Program-made: the position numbers and the translations under genes
Notes under the pieces: model-generated
Database searches by the model: none
Seen by the model: only the letters and a program-made list of their open reading frames with translations
What the model was told of the DNA's origin: nothing
Shown: one piece after another, positions 1 through 12,596 of the stretch
Layout: each line of letters begins with the position of its first letter
Numbering within the stretch: the stretch's first letter is position 1
Assembly: GCF_028453695.1 (NCBI RefSeq)
Contig: NC_135774.1
Location: 2,666,001 to 2,730,000 of the forward strand
DNA: 64,000 bases
Reading direction: 5' to 3'
From: Augochlora pura
Lineage: Eukaryota; Arthropoda; Insecta; Hymenoptera; Halictidae

Positions 1-572
1 AACCACGGATGTTCAACGTTGCTAGCAATTCTTTCGATATATTATATATATATTTATGTATATATATATATATACTTCGATACCAAGAAGGCGTTCGGTA
101 GCCATGTTTCTTTCTCATCTCTTAAAAAGGAATGAACGATGCTATCAACTTAGAGATACACAATTATTAAATATATACTGCTCATAGACAACGTGCACAC
201 TTCGGATTAAAATCTAAGTCAATCTACGAAATTATCTTTCGTTAATTACCATAAGAAACAAAACAATTCTTACTAAAATTTGACTGGAATAAAATGTACA
301 AAAAAAAGAGAATACTCCTAAATAGAATGTACACGCTAAAAATATACCTTACAAAAAACTCGGTTGACAGAAAATATTGGCACAGAAGGACTTTCTCTTT
401 TTTTTCTTTTATTTTCCTCTTGGTATCTCGATCTCCCATTTCAAAGTCGTTCGATCTGAGTATTTCAGAGTTCTGCTCGATGTATGCGCCGCGAAAGAAA
501 CAATATTTGTTTAAAAAAGTCATATTTATGCATTGAGATTACTCATTTACAATTGATTGGAATAGGACGCCA
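1..572 (-). other. 3' flank / probable 3' UTR of the AP-2 mu gene
   Basis: This AT-rich stretch lies directly downstream of the AP-2 mu stop codon on the minus strand. A minus-strand AATAAA (TTTATT at 408-413 on the plus strand) would give a 3' UTR of roughly 180 bases. An AT dinucleotide-rich tract lies at about 36-75. The short open frames here on both strands are low complexity and show no family signature. I see no other gene. Confidence 0.55.
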
Positions 573-2131
573 TTAACATCGCGTCTCGTACAGGCCGCTC
601 TTGCCTATATATCTCACCCACTTGATAACGTCGTGATCAGAATAATTCAACTTGGACTCGAACACTTTCAAGTAGCGTACTTTAAACCCGGATGGCGCGA
701 ATGGTACCTCGAATGTCATGGATATCGGTGGTCGTGTCCATTTCTTCTTCGTATCGGTTTCCAGCAGATCGATTTCCGCGGATAGCTGGGTCTCCTTCAT
801 GCCAGGCATTCGCTTGATCTTCCACACAATCGCGTTCTCGGACGCCTTGTACTTTGCCTTCCCTTTCAAGCAGATCAATTGCACACCCGCGGTGTTCAGA
901 GGCGTTGGCACACGCACTTCTATCTTCTGACCCAATAGAGATGGCTTGAAATTCGATTTCAGCACCGCCTTTACCTCCATCTTTGTGCGTCCCACCTCGC
1001 GTACCAATGGAATGACACGGAATGGCAATGATATATCTTTAGTTGTACGGTATCTGTAAGACACGAGCAAAGATGATTAGAAATTTCTGGTAACCTAGAA
1101 CAAGGGTTAGAATTTTGTTTCCATGACACTTACCTCATCAGCTCAAATTCACCATCGGGTGGAATGAAACTAATGGCATGTTCTGTCTCAAATTTACTAA
1201 GCTTCACGCATTGATGGAATTGGCAGTCATCGATAACAACAACAGGTTTCCCAGACCTGCTACCTGCAGGATCATCTCCACCTCCTCCCAGGCCACTTCC
1301 ACCCTTCATACCTTTAGCTTCCATAACAATCTTATCATTGATTCCAAACTTGCATTCTGGCATCCCAGAAAGATAGGATTTCATCACAACCTGTTGAAGT
1401 AGAGACATAAATTGTTATGAAATTTGTTGATGCTTCCTTTGGAATCTCTGAAAGTTTGGATATGAACCTTTCCAGCAACATGCGCGCTAAGCACCTGGCC
1501 CTGAGGGCTCATTAGGAGATTCACAGATTCCAGAACATCCAAGAATAGCTCATTGCGTCTGTACTTGATTCCCTCTCTTCTCCATCCAATCTGACCAGTC
1601 ACTTGAGAAGTTATTTGTGCTTGCTCCTCCTTCGTCCCTGACTTGACACCTTGCTGAGTGATGAATGTCTTTAGCACTCCTGTGTCACAATTCTGTGGAT
1701 ATCCAAAGTCCAAGATCTCTGCATATGAAATCCAAATTAACTCTCTGCCATCATTGTCTCAGTAACGCATTGTACATTGAGAGATACCAACCATCCAACA
1801 GCTCATAAATCAGCACAAAGTTGTTCTTAATGTTCTCTTCAGAGATCTTGCCAAAATAGGACTGCATAACATCGATGATCTTCAACAAGAACTCGAACAC
1901 CATAGCAGCATTAACATTCTGTTTGGTAACAGCTGCCAACCAGATGTTGGCACGTTTTATGTGAAAGAAGGATGTTCTTGCAATGTTTGTAACCGGTGAG
2001 CGTACTTGTTGCCTGGCATGGATAACATTGACACGAAATGCATCCACTGCATTTCGACCAATGTCATCCCGGTAGACTCTGGAGATGAGCACCTCACCCT
2101 TGTGATTGTATACAAACAACCCCCCTATCAT
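573..2131 (-). CDS. AP-2mu: AP-2 complex subunit mu (clathrin adaptor medium chain), 4 coding exons
   Basis: This is the medium subunit of the plasma-membrane AP-2 clathrin adaptor, which binds YxxPhi cargo tails and phosphoinositides in endocytosis. Coding exons are 2131-1792, 1718-1468, 1390-1134 and 1053-573, all with GT-AG borders and matching phase, giving 442 residues; the family is usually about 435-440. The ATG at 2131 starts [14 protein letters not shown], the canonical N terminus; an in-frame GTG 15 bases upstream is not a plausible start. Residues 1-140 form the longin-like domain. The linker carries [13 protein letters not shown], which includes the threonine known to be phosphorylated by AAK1. 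The mu-homology domain follows and ends in the conserved SGLYETRC. A glycine-rich insert ([11 protein letters not shown]) sits where vertebrates have a different loop. A splice acceptor at 2173-2175 suggests that the 5' UTR exon ends at 2172 and a further noncoding exon lies upstream. Confidence 0.97.
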
Positions 2132-2172
2132 CTTGACAGAGGGCACTCCTTATTGCTTTAACTACAACCAAC

Positions 2173-3758
2173 CTGTGAGAAAAGAACCATTAGCTGTTCG
2201 TTACTAGTTTAAATACAAATTTTCACACATTCTAAGTGAAAATATTAAACAATATCAATGATCCTGATAATCAGACCATTCTCCAAATATTATAGAAAAT
2301 ATTATTTGTAAATGAAGGGCTTGTAATAAAATGGTTAAATGTTAATATAATGCTAGTATACATAGTTCCAAAGTTTGTGCACGCAAACTCTAAATATTGG
2401 AGAAAATCCTTCATGCAAATTAGGCTCAGAGAAAGCTCTAAATAAAATCAGAAAACTCACAGTAAAATAGGAAATTAGTAAACTGTTTATAAACTGGTTT
2501 GAGCAACAAATATCCACAAAAAAAGGGAAACTGCACCTCCCGAATCAATTACTAAAATTAAATGGCCTTTAAACATATAACCTTTTTTTTGGTATTTACT
2601 TAAGAAGGACTTTAAAGAGCATGGTAGCGAACTATTAACAAACAATAAATCAACAAAATTGTATGAAACGTACTCCGAGGTGGACGAACTTCTAGAATGT
2701 TGCGTTCAGAGATTTAGTTTTAAATATATAGGATTTCTTCGTCTCATAGCCGCCCGTACGACACAACATAAATATACGTGTACTACACGATAACGCCCCT
2801 TTTCTTAAATGACATTTGAAGTTCTTTGATATGTCTTGTAAACGGTTAGTATTATTGATCGGAAATGGTGCTGCCTATACCGTAGATACTGACATTATCA
2901 GACGTGCTTTCCAGATAATTTTAAGACACGGACGCGTGTATTTAGGAGTTTTTAGTATCGTAAATGATCACTTACGCATGACTCTTATTGCCGATAGTAA
3001 AAATAAGCGATACTAATTTGTATCGGCCTCCGAAAGGCACAGTATCGGTACCAACCTACTGGTACAAGTGCGAACTATCAAATGACGAAAGCAGCACCCA
3101 CTTTTCTGTACTACGTGTCTCAGAGATATATGCCGTTATAATCAATTGCCGAAATAAATAGAATTGCATGCCGTGAGCTGCACGATTCTGCCGCATCAAA
3201 GTTTAAATTGAACTTGAGACAGTTGCGTTCGTAATTGCACCCTTCCTGGATTTGTAGGGCAAATAGGGTTGTTGTATTGATTTCAAAACCGGTAGTTATA
3301 CATTTATGAGGAGAATCAATATTTAATAAAAATATAAAGAATCGCGAAAACGCGTATATAAGATCGTCGATCGGTTTCCATAGTTTCGCTAAATCCCGAG
3401 CGAACATTCAATAAACTGCAAAAATTGAAACCGCTCGATTCCATGGTAAAAATAATGAGCATTTCGAAAACATGAATTGCTGGCTTTCCAAACACCGCAG
3501 AATTTGTACATTTTGTTGCGGATGACGTAGTTCTTTTTTATACGAAATACAAAGTCCAAAATCTCATTACCTGGGTATTTAAACATCTTTCACCATCCAC
3601 AGTGATTAGTATATCAGCATTTTGTATCAACGCCTGCGCGTCACAATACGTTCACAGGATGGTTGTGTGTATGTTAGTATTGTAAAATGTGATTTGTATC
3701 GAAATATCGGCCACTGCAAAGTTATGAGATTGTAATTTACGTGGTGACAATTGTAATT
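2173..3758. other. Divergent intergenic region between AP-2 mu and PEX14
   Basis: About 1.6 kb of AT-rich sequence. The part next to 2173 reads as a 5' UTR intron of the AP-2 mu gene, with a pyrimidine-poor CTCACAG acceptor. Both promoters and first noncoding exons should lie here, but I cannot place a TATA box or initiator with confidence. Open frames such as 2816-3016 (+) and 3120-3586 (-) have no recognisable family and look random. Confidence 0.5.
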
Positions 3759-4666
3759 ATGGCAACGACTGACCAAGATGCGAATAACGATAAACTTCCC
3801 TTGCGGGAGAATTTAGTAAGTTTTCATCTTCGATTAGGTTATACTAATTCTATATATCGTTCTTACCGGATTATCCAAATCACGTCCAAAGAAAAAAAAT
3901 TGTGGTGCATCGATAATGCCGATAATCCTTATCGGCACACAGTTACATAAGCCGCGCCAAGCTGCTCTAACAAATTTACAGTTAATTATTCAATTCTTTT
4001 TTTTAAGGTCATAACTGCAGTGGAATTTTTACAAAATCCTAAGGTAGGAAATAAGCCTACGGAACGCAAGCAGGAGTTCCTTAGGAGAAAGGGCTTGACA
4101 GAGGAGGAAATTAGAACTGCATTTAAATTAGCTTCAGATAGTCCAACTGCTGAACAAAATGTTATTCGCAAATCAAATGACTATACTGTGGTGCCCATGC
4201 TGCCCCCGGGTAGGCTCTACCCACCGTATATGCAACCACATCCGTACCAAATAACATTGTTCCATAAAATCAAAGAATTTTTTAATGCCACTGCATTGAT
4301 CGGTGCTACCATATATTGTGTGTACTGGTTCTACAAGGTAATCCCAATATGTCTAGAACAGTGGATAAACCCAAGGCTTACATTTGTGTTGAATTGCAGA
4401 AATTCATTGAGCCATTTTTATTTGGGAGGAAAAAGAAAAATAGCATAAAAGACTCTGTCTCGGAGTTAGATAAGACTATACAGAATTCTATGAAAGAGGT
4501 GAAACAATCCATTTCCAAGGTGGAGGATGACGTACAAAAACTGACACAAAACCAGTTCATCGATCCAATGGTACCACAACTGGTACAAGAACTGAAACAA
4601 GATTTAGCTAGTCTTAAGTCTTTACTTTTATCAAGGTATACATCTAGAAATACTGTTAGGATTTAA
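3759..4666 (+). CDS. Pex14: Peroxisomal membrane protein PEX14 (peroxin-14), 3 coding exons
   Basis: Peroxin-14 is the docking factor of the peroxisomal matrix import machinery and receives cargo-loaded PEX5 at the membrane. Exons are 3759-3815, 4008-4337 and 4400-4666, with phase 0 at both introns (donors GTAAGT and GTAATC), giving 217 residues. The N-terminal PEX5/PEX19-binding domain spans about residues 14-65: LRENL, then TAVEFLQNPKV and the characteristic FLRRKGLTEEEI. A proline-rich linker (VVPMLPPGRLYPP) follows. A hydrophobic segment (ALIGATIYCVYWFYK) is next to a basic stretch (GRKKK). The C-terminal part is a predicted coiled coil from about residue 140 to 190. The protein is shorter than human PEX14 (377 residues), lacking the long acidic tail. 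The start was chosen as the first ATG leading into the conserved domain; the frame also opens at an upstream GTG. The family call is firm. Confidence 0.95.
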
Positions 4667-7600
4667 CACTTGTACACGTACACACGCATAGACACCACAA
4701 AAATTTTAGGTGGTAACATTTATTGCTATACAAGAGTTCGAAATTTGCTTAGACGCCGCTAATCCGGTCTCGAGAATTTACACATACGGCCACGCAGTAG
4801 AGACATACAAATATCGGTACAACTTTCTCGTTAATGGGACATTCTTTATCTAAAAATACAAAAGTAATACGCTCCGTTTCGTTTGGAAAAAAGCGGCTAT
4901 AAAATATATATTTATATATATATATTATATACATATACATGTTCGTTCGAATTTGGATCGGTTACAAAATGAAGTCGTGTTGTAGAAAGAACACAGATAC
5001 ACATACTACTTGCAACACCGTTGTACTAACATCGACAATCAGGATTTTATTTCGCGACAAATCGAGTCATTTTTCGTAGTAGAAGTGTGAAAAAAAAAAT
5101 ACGAAATTTCATTTTGTTTATGGCATCGTCATATTCACCAGAGCATTTGAATTTGAAACAGAAAACAATTTCCGAGTGCGCCGGCATCTATACCGCCGTG
5201 GCAATTAGATGCCGCCGGTACAAGTCAGGAAAAACAGAGCGAGCGGGAAGATGATTCTGGAAGTGGAAGTAGCACTAATAATTCCGATAGTTCTCTGGAA
5301 ATGATTCGCGAGGATCCGCCCAAGGAGTGATCGAACAATATTCCATGACCGTACATTCACTTCCATCACGAGAGTCTTCGAGATAAATAGGATATTCTAT
5401 AAAGTATATCCGACTTTGGGGAACGACGAAAAGAGAAAAAAAAATGATTTTACCAGAAATACAGCAATAGAAAGTGATCATGTGTAATATACATATACAT
5501 TGGGAATTGAGTGTGCTGAATTATTCTCAGTTTACCCAATCGAACGTTCAGTCATTCATTTGTTCCGAATGAAGTCGTGCTTTTATTGTTTCTAGAATGG
5601 GTATGTTTAAGGCTGCTTATGACACAAAGGGATACATGTAATACATCGTTTGTTCATTTTTTAAACAATAATAATAATAATTCTTCTAAACTGCTGGTTA
5701 TCACTTAATATCTCTCTTTAATAAGTACCTAGAAAAATTCAACATCGTTTTTTTTTTTCGTTTACCCTTTGGTTTACAACAACAACGTGTCTCACTGTTG
5801 CCATATCGAGGACCTCGTGTCGCCGCTGTCACGCTGGCGACGCGAACTTTTTCTAGTCTTTCGATCGATAATGCATCGGGGAAGGTATGAGAACCAAGAA
5901 AATAAGTACTATGGTTTTTTTTTACAAACTAAATATGTACATTTTAATCGGTACTTAAATTTATGGAGACAGTCGCAAATACAAAGAACCACATTAAGCC
6001 ACTGATCATAATATTTATACAACGGATTGTTCTCAATCTTTTGTGTATTTGTGTAAGTGTGTATGCGTGTTCGGAGCTAACAAAATCATTTTAATCATCG
6101 AAGATATACATAGAACTGCATGAGAAATACATACATGTACATACGGAGACGTTATGTACAAGAGATTTTTCGTTTCTTTTTAAGTGTGGTGTTGCGTGAT
6201 CCTGCACTCTATCTCGCGCTCTCTTTCTCTCTATATATCCTATATATAATTATTTACCCATGGCTAATCGTACTTTGGGATCAATTACGTTCGGTAATCG
6301 GAGATCCGCGTGAGCAACTCGTTTCGACGCACGTCAATAAATAAACAAACGTTCTCAAGGTACATACAGTTGTTTATTCGAGAACAAATCATCGTTTTCT
6401 TGCCGGCTGAATCATTATTGTGCACATGGGTGTGTGTTCTCTCCCTAGCTCTCTTTGTCTCTTCAATGAAAAGTTTTTCTCGTTTATGATCGACGTAAAA
6501 CCGATATTTATATATACACATATACACGCACGTGTATAATATGCACGTATAAATATTTTGCGAAGTTAGTCGTTTAATGGCTTAATTATACATTGTTCAT
6601 TCACTCGGTCCAATCATTCTGCAGCAAATGCGTTCCTCGTCGTAGTATGTACAAACTATATATAATGTTCAATAGTACTTTTTGAGTGATTAAACAAGCG
6701 AACGAAGTATACAGTCGTACAAACCGATTGCAACACCCTTTCGCTGTTATTTTATTTGTCTATTTTTTATTTCTGTTTTCTCGCATTTTTTTTTCTTTCC
6801 TTTCATTCTCTCTCTTTCTCTCATTTTCACTCTTCGACATTCAATTTCTCTCTCTCTCTCTTTCACCGACGCATTAACATCGTTACACAGCATTTCAAAT
6901 AATTCTAATCTTCTTTAAAAAAAAATTTGATGAAATTAAATCGCCTCTTCGTTAGATTTTTTAATACTTCCTTTTTCTTTATTAGTTAAGTAATCAGGAT
7001 AGCCGCCTCACTGATACAGTGAGTCGCGGCGGAGTCCGTTCCGAAGTGTGACTTAGTACTTCATCATTGTTTCCATTTACGCTACCTTCTAGATTCAATA
7101 ATATTATTCATATATAACAGAAATAATTCGTTTAAAAAATATAACACTTTTTTTGCTTCCTCCCCATCTCGTGTGTGGCAAAATAGCACTCGACCCTGCC
7201 GCGATCCTCAGTACCACTACTTTTTGTTTTTAAACGAAAAAAAGAATTTCACGCTTTTTCTAATACCATCCTCAAAGAAACAAAATAAAAAAAAAGAATA
7301 ATAGATGTGACTAGGTCGAAAAGGAACGATTCTCTAATAGTGAATCAACACGTTCGTCGCCGACAATTAGACACTAAAATCCCCACATAATTAAAGCAAT
7401 TTAATTAATTAAAATAAAACTAAAAAGTTCACATTTATCATAGGGGATGACATTAGAACTCTTTCGCATTCGAAAAATCATAGTCGAATTCATTTTGCCC
7501 GAATATATTGCAATAAAAATAAATTTTCAAAATTGATCAGAAATTAATGTCACCCAAATATGGGTGACGCAGCGACGAACGTGATAAAGAAACGAACGAC

Positions 7601-8185
7601 GCGATGTCGGGTGGGGAACGACCCCGGAACGCAACAGGGTCGAACGTTCGGTAGAATATCTTTACAATAGAACAAAAGTATTTAGAGTGAAACATACGAG
7701 TCTACATTAGTTCAAGAACTCGATCTTTGGCAAATACATCATTCCCGCGAAACAATTGTGTTTGTTGTGTGTATGTGTGTTACGTGTGTGTCTCCCTGTA
7801 TACGTGCACGCACATAGGGCCTACATGTGCACACGTATCGTTGTTGCGCACACAAGAACATAACGCGAAATATATCAGGATGGTTTGTGCTGACATAAAT
7901 AGTTCGGTTGAAGGTCCCACTCCCTTTTACGTAATCGCCCCTTGTTCGTCTTCATCGTTTTTCTTAAATCTTACTCGCTACGGTTCTTTTTTTCTTGTTT
8001 CTGTCGTTTAACGAGCGTAGAAAATGAGGACAGGGTAAAGGGATCATCGTTCTCATCATTCAGGCAGCATCCTAACGTCTATTATCCGTAACAATAATAA
8101 TCCTAGATTAAACACGCTAAATTGTTTTCTCCTCGTCGTAGCTCGGTCTCTAATGAATCTAACGCACCGATCGATCAGGACCGTG
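4667..8185. other. Convergent AT-rich region: PEX14 3' end and probable long Dullard 3' UTR
   Basis: There is no coding exon here. The plus-strand PEX14 transcript must end in the first part. Dullard (minus) ends coding at 8186, and minus-strand AATAAA signals (TTTATT on the plus strand) occur at 6373-6378, 5582-5587 and 4719-4724, so its 3' UTR could be 1.8-3.5 kb long. The region holds TA-rich tracts (about 4903-4935), a CT-rich tract (about 6800-6865) and the inverted-repeat element at 7349-7583. All open frames are short and low complexity. Confidence 0.5.
7349..7583. mobile_element. MITE-like element with 12-bp terminal inverted repeats
   Basis: CACGTTCGTCGC at 7349-7360 is matched by its exact reverse complement at 7572-7583, enclosing 235 bases of AT-rich noncoding DNA. 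Just inside the right end is a second hairpin: GTCACCCA (7549-7556) pairs with TGGGTGAC (7561-7568). Short length, terminal inverted repeats and no coding capacity fit a miniature inverted-repeat transposable element. I see no clear target site duplication, so the element could also be a structured part of the Dullard 3' UTR. Confidence 0.45.
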
Positions 8186-10994
8186 CTACCAAGTATGATG
8201 TAAATGTAAATTCCTCGAAAGAACGGACCGCACGTCTTGTGTGAAACGAAGTGCATCCAAAACCGGAAGCAAGCTCAACAGAGCCGTGTCTCCCGCGTCG
8301 CTAAACCACGATTTGATTGGTATCGCGTTATCTGTTGAAACAAAAACAAACCAGCTCAGCTTGGCGAACTATTAAAACACCGCGACGCCTCATAGTTATC
8401 GATCTAACGCGCTCATCTTGAAAAACGAACGCGCTGAGTGTCAACTAAACGAATCACCTAAAGCCAAAAATACAATTCTTTCTCGAGAATAGAAAATTCA
8501 TTTCTGTCGTACAAAACCGAATTCCAGTAGGATCTGTAGGTTCTACACCTGTATTTGGTCTCGTTAATTAAATTACTTGCATTACAGGGGCTTTCTCTGC
8601 TGAATTAACACTAGAATTATTGAAAGCGTTTGTATCGTCTCTTAAAAATATTCTGACTACCTATAACGGTCGTCCTAATGTTAAGATGCAACTGTGAAAT
8701 TCGGAAAATTTTCAAATAATTGTAGATTATAAAAATGCGAACATTTAGGTGATTCTATTTAGCCTAATCAGCTTGGAAATTACGCGAAAGTACAGCTAGC
8801 ATAACATCCAAGAAGTGCGGCTTCTATGCTACTTATTTGCTTACACTGTTTGGCCAAAAAATCTTCTCATCTTTTTTATTGCATACTGAAGTTTCATTTC
8901 GATTGGCTGAGAGAATTTGTTGGCCAATCGAATGCGATCTACGGAAAAATGTAGACGAGTGTAGAAAGACGTGACGACGATACTACTTTTCTTGGATGCT
9001 CAGAGCGTGAAAAAATTAGAATCTAGTCTACAGATTGGTACCTGATACACAGGGACAATTCGATTAAAAAAAATATACTAAGCTGAAATTATTCGCCGTG
9101 TTCGGCGTACACTGTCCAGTGTATACTCAAGCGGAGTAGCATTGGCAATTGATCGTATTTTACATGATCCATAGGCCTGTATTCAGTGCTTGCTTACAGA
9201 ACATCAACGCTGATAGCTGCAAATAGATACGGTTTTCGATCAGATTATACTGAACGGCGGACCTCAGTGCTTGTTTTAGCCGAACTATCGCAAAAGATTC
9301 TTGTAGGAAACGAAATCGTGCGAAGAAAAAAGAGAATGCGTCGAGATTACGTTGCACAATGGTAGAGTCGATATCGGAGTATCGGTGTTTCAGAGAACGT
9401 TGTAAAAATGAGGAGAAACACAGCCAGAGTTCGAGAGTTCGTCGAGATTATGATTTAGCGTTATTGCGTATGCACTTTCTACGTAGAACGCGTGACGACT
9501 AAATGCGATGTGGTACGATTCGAGAGAACGGAACTCTGTTTTGGTTTTTTTTTTAGGAATCGTCTGAACGATAAATATGAGAGATATTCAATGCTTGATC
9601 GTTCTACTGCTGACGGTTGTGCATATGTAAGCAAGTTCTGACTACAGGTCGTGATGCGCGAGACACGATGCAACAAAAGCGTCGAAATTATAATTGCAAC
9701 GGTATGAGCGTGCATATTAATTGAAATTTCATGATTCACGTGACCTGTGTGTGCAAATAAATTTGCACACAATTGTTGTATCGTGCGACGGGGTTTAGAC
9801 TACACAAATTTTATGTGAAACACAACTCTTTTTTATGAATGTTAATAAAATCGGAGAGGTCGATATACTTACGTGGATAAGCTCTGTAGGCTCCAGGACT
9901 ATTATCAAGTATAAAGACTGATGCTAAATCTGGACAAATCGCAGACAAATCTTTAGTATAGGAACCCAGTTCTGGTGTACAGTGCTGTCTATAATATCTG
10001 CGCCTTAGAATACCTCTGTTGTTATCTAACTTATCTGCGACAGCTGCTCCATAGATTTCCATGGAGGCAGTGAAGACCACTAATTCATACCTGAAAGAGA
10101 GTACGATGATTTTTCACAATCCGGTAGAAAATTCTCCAGATTAGATACGATCTTATCTGGAGACGTGTTAGGTACAAAGTTCAAGCAAATCCAACTTACC
10201 ATTGACTAACAATGTCTAAAAAGAAATCTACGTGTGGTCTCTTATGAACAAAAAATCTGACCGGATGTCTGTCTATCGTCACCTTGAGAACAAAATCTGG
10301 AGGTGTACCGGGCCTGACCGTCGGCCTTGCCACTCCATCATGATGAGAGTGAATTAATGTTTCATCTAGATCCAACACTAATACCTTCCTCCTAACTATA
10401 CCTGGAATACACTTAATTATATAGAAACAATAATACACGCCGTAGTGTTGTGTTGCCGCATTGATCATAAATCCAACAATACTTACTAAGCCTGTGCCTC
10501 GATAATGGAGATAATGGGAAGATTTCGTACTTAACAGGTTGCATTTGTGATATCTAAAACAATTAAATAACTATAAAAAAAACACCAATTTTTCTGACTT
10601 CTTAATGTAAACAGCAGTGAACAACTACTACAACGATTGTGCGACAATCAAGACGAAATAACTACGGGTAGAGATAAGGAAAACAATAATTCAAATAGCA
10701 TAAGAACGAACATCGACTGCAGCCAGGGTTGCACTACTGTCAGAAGAGGACGAAGATTTGCCGGGAATGGTGAAAGCGACGACCGACGGGAGACGGCCGG
10801 ATGCGATCATGGGGGTCGCATGGGGCGCATATGTAGCGACGGAAACGGGAGCGAAAATAAAAACGGGATGACTGAGGCGCGAAGCACCTACTTACGGCTC
10901 TAACCTGCTTCTTAAGGAGAAAGCAGATGCAAGTCCACACACGGGAGGCCATCAAGAGGAAAGCTCTCAACCCCATCTGCAATTGCTTCAGCAT
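8186..10994 (-). CDS. Dd: CTD nuclear envelope phosphatase 1 (Dullard), 5 coding exons
   Basis: This is a HAD-family serine/threonine phosphatase of the nuclear envelope/ER that dephosphorylates lipin and, in vertebrates, is reported to dampen BMP signalling. Exons are 10994-10896, 10553-10487, 10401-10200, 10090-9873 and 8331-8186, phases consistent throughout, giving 243 residues (human 244). The start [12 protein letters not shown] is followed by a hydrophobic N-terminal membrane anchor ([16 protein letters not shown], about residues 12-28). The catalytic DxDxT motif is LVLDLDETL with aspartates at residues 66 and 68. Further conserved blocks are [40 protein letters not shown] and the C-terminal [20 protein letters not shown]. 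The last exon sits about 1.5 kb from exon 4; it was found from its conserved [11 protein letters not shown] start, with an ACAG acceptor at 8332. Confidence 0.96.
8605..8684. repeat. Possible 80-bp TTAA-flanked mini-element in the last Dullard intron
   Basis: TTAACACTAG at 8605-8614 faces CTAATGTTAA at 8675-8684, whose reverse complement is TTAACATTAG. The ends match at 9 of 10 positions and both carry TTAA, the piggyBac target site. The internal sequence has no coding capacity. At only 80 bases and with short ends this could arise by chance. Confidence 0.25.
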
Positions 10995-12596
10995 CTCTAC
11001 TGATCGTCTCACCGGGCCGAAGTCCGGCAAACACTTTATCTCCAGTGTCTCGTATGCGTTCCACGGGGTTTCTGGTCCTCTTGTTTTCCGTCTGCAACAC
11101 ACAGCACTACGGGGCCCCCGAGAAAAACCGTGGTGTCACCACGAACGAGCGCCCTTGTCCCCCGTAAACAAAAGGTTCCGTCACGCACGGGACCGGTCGC
11201 ACCGAATCTGAACAAGTTAGAAGCACATTACGGGCCGTCCGCTAACGATAGCGCTCAGCACGTGTGAACAAGCATTCCCGTATCTTGTCATGTTGTTGGC
11301 GAAATAGACGGCACGGATCTTTTCTCACGCACACCACGCAGCGGCCGCCATCTTTCGCACATCGACCCAATTTTTCCATGCGCTACGCTGGCGCGCATCG
11401 TCTTTGGAAAATTCTGTTTCGCACGCGTGCGGAATTCACGCGGTTCGAATTTCCCGAGGGCGCACGCAGCACGTGGAAAAATTTCGGTGCACGTCGACGG
11501 ACTACATCGGCAGACGGTTGCATAATCGGTCCCAGATGAGACCGGCCTGCGAACACTACGCCGGACCGAGACCGAGCAGACGCGGTGCTGGACCTTGGAA
11601 AAACGTTTTCCCGAGCTTTCCCCGCAATCCGCGCGCTAACTATGGCGAGCCGTGCTAGAAAAATTGCCGGTAAGCGACCGCGGGTGCTGCGCACCGAGCG
11701 TTAATGCGTCCAGTAAACAGTCATCGAGCCAGATATCGCTGTGAAACGCAGTTCTCATTCCCCTCGCAGCGATAAAACACATCGAAAGCTGCATTAGATT
11801 AGCTTCTGAAGCGTTAAGATCCGTCTGTTGCGTTGTGAAACCAAACCACGCGGTTGATTCATCGCAACGAAGATGGCGGATCAGCTAATCCTCGCGTAAT
11901 GCCGTCCCCGAGCAAGCAACACGCGGGATATCACCAAAAAATCACCAGAGCTTCCGCACGAATGATCGAGCAACCTCGGCGCGAGGGACTGCTGCTGCTA
12001 GCAATGTTAACCAGAAGGGAGGAAAAAAAGAAAGCGTTAACGTTCACCTGCCGCATAGCTAGACCCGTTCGTATCAGAGCAGACTTACCGTAAAGGCGGA
12101 AAAGTAAAAATAACTTTCTCCGGGGCTGTAAACGGGCGTTTATATGCATTTAATGATATACGGACGTCGCCTGTATATTGTTTGCCGTATTGTTGGCTTG
12201 AATTTTCAAAAAATTCCGACCGATCCGATTGGTTCGCAGAGTCTGGGGGAACTCTCCTTTTTCACACTGTCGGCCATTCCGTGCCGACGGATCGCGTCGC
12301 GTCGGGCCAATCGGATCCGTGCACTGTTGGACGCAAAAAGGAAACGAAGCGTCGGCATTCTGTGATGATGTTACTAACTCGCAGATGTAACAAACGGTAT
12401 CAATCTTAAAATCTAGTATGACGTTTATTATACAAGCAGCTGCTTGGGTTCCATCAAAATACGGTACTTTTAGTGATCGGCTCGACCGAGAGATCTGAAC
12501 CAGTCAACGGACACGCTGTGCTACGCAACGGCAACCAAAAGAGTGTGCCACAATTTTTTCCGCGCCGAAGTCCACTAAGTCCCGAGAGAGAACACG
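10995..12596. other. Divergent intergenic region between Dullard and DCP1
   Basis: About 1.6 kb separates the two start codons. Base composition changes here from AT-rich to GC- and CpG-rich. It should contain both promoters and 5' UTRs. No TATA box is evident. The overlapping open frames at 11264-11694 on both strands reflect high GC content rather than genes. A short ATG-led stretch followed by a good donor at about 11642 is listed among the findings. Confidence 0.5.

Noticed and set aside
2132..2146. Five-codon N-terminal extension of AP-2 mu
   Set aside because: The extension begins with GTG; the conserved family start is the ATG at 2131.
2816..3016. 66-codon plus-strand frame upstream of PEX14
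   Set aside because: No recognisable family, no splice link to PEX14, and length expected by chance in AT-rich DNA.
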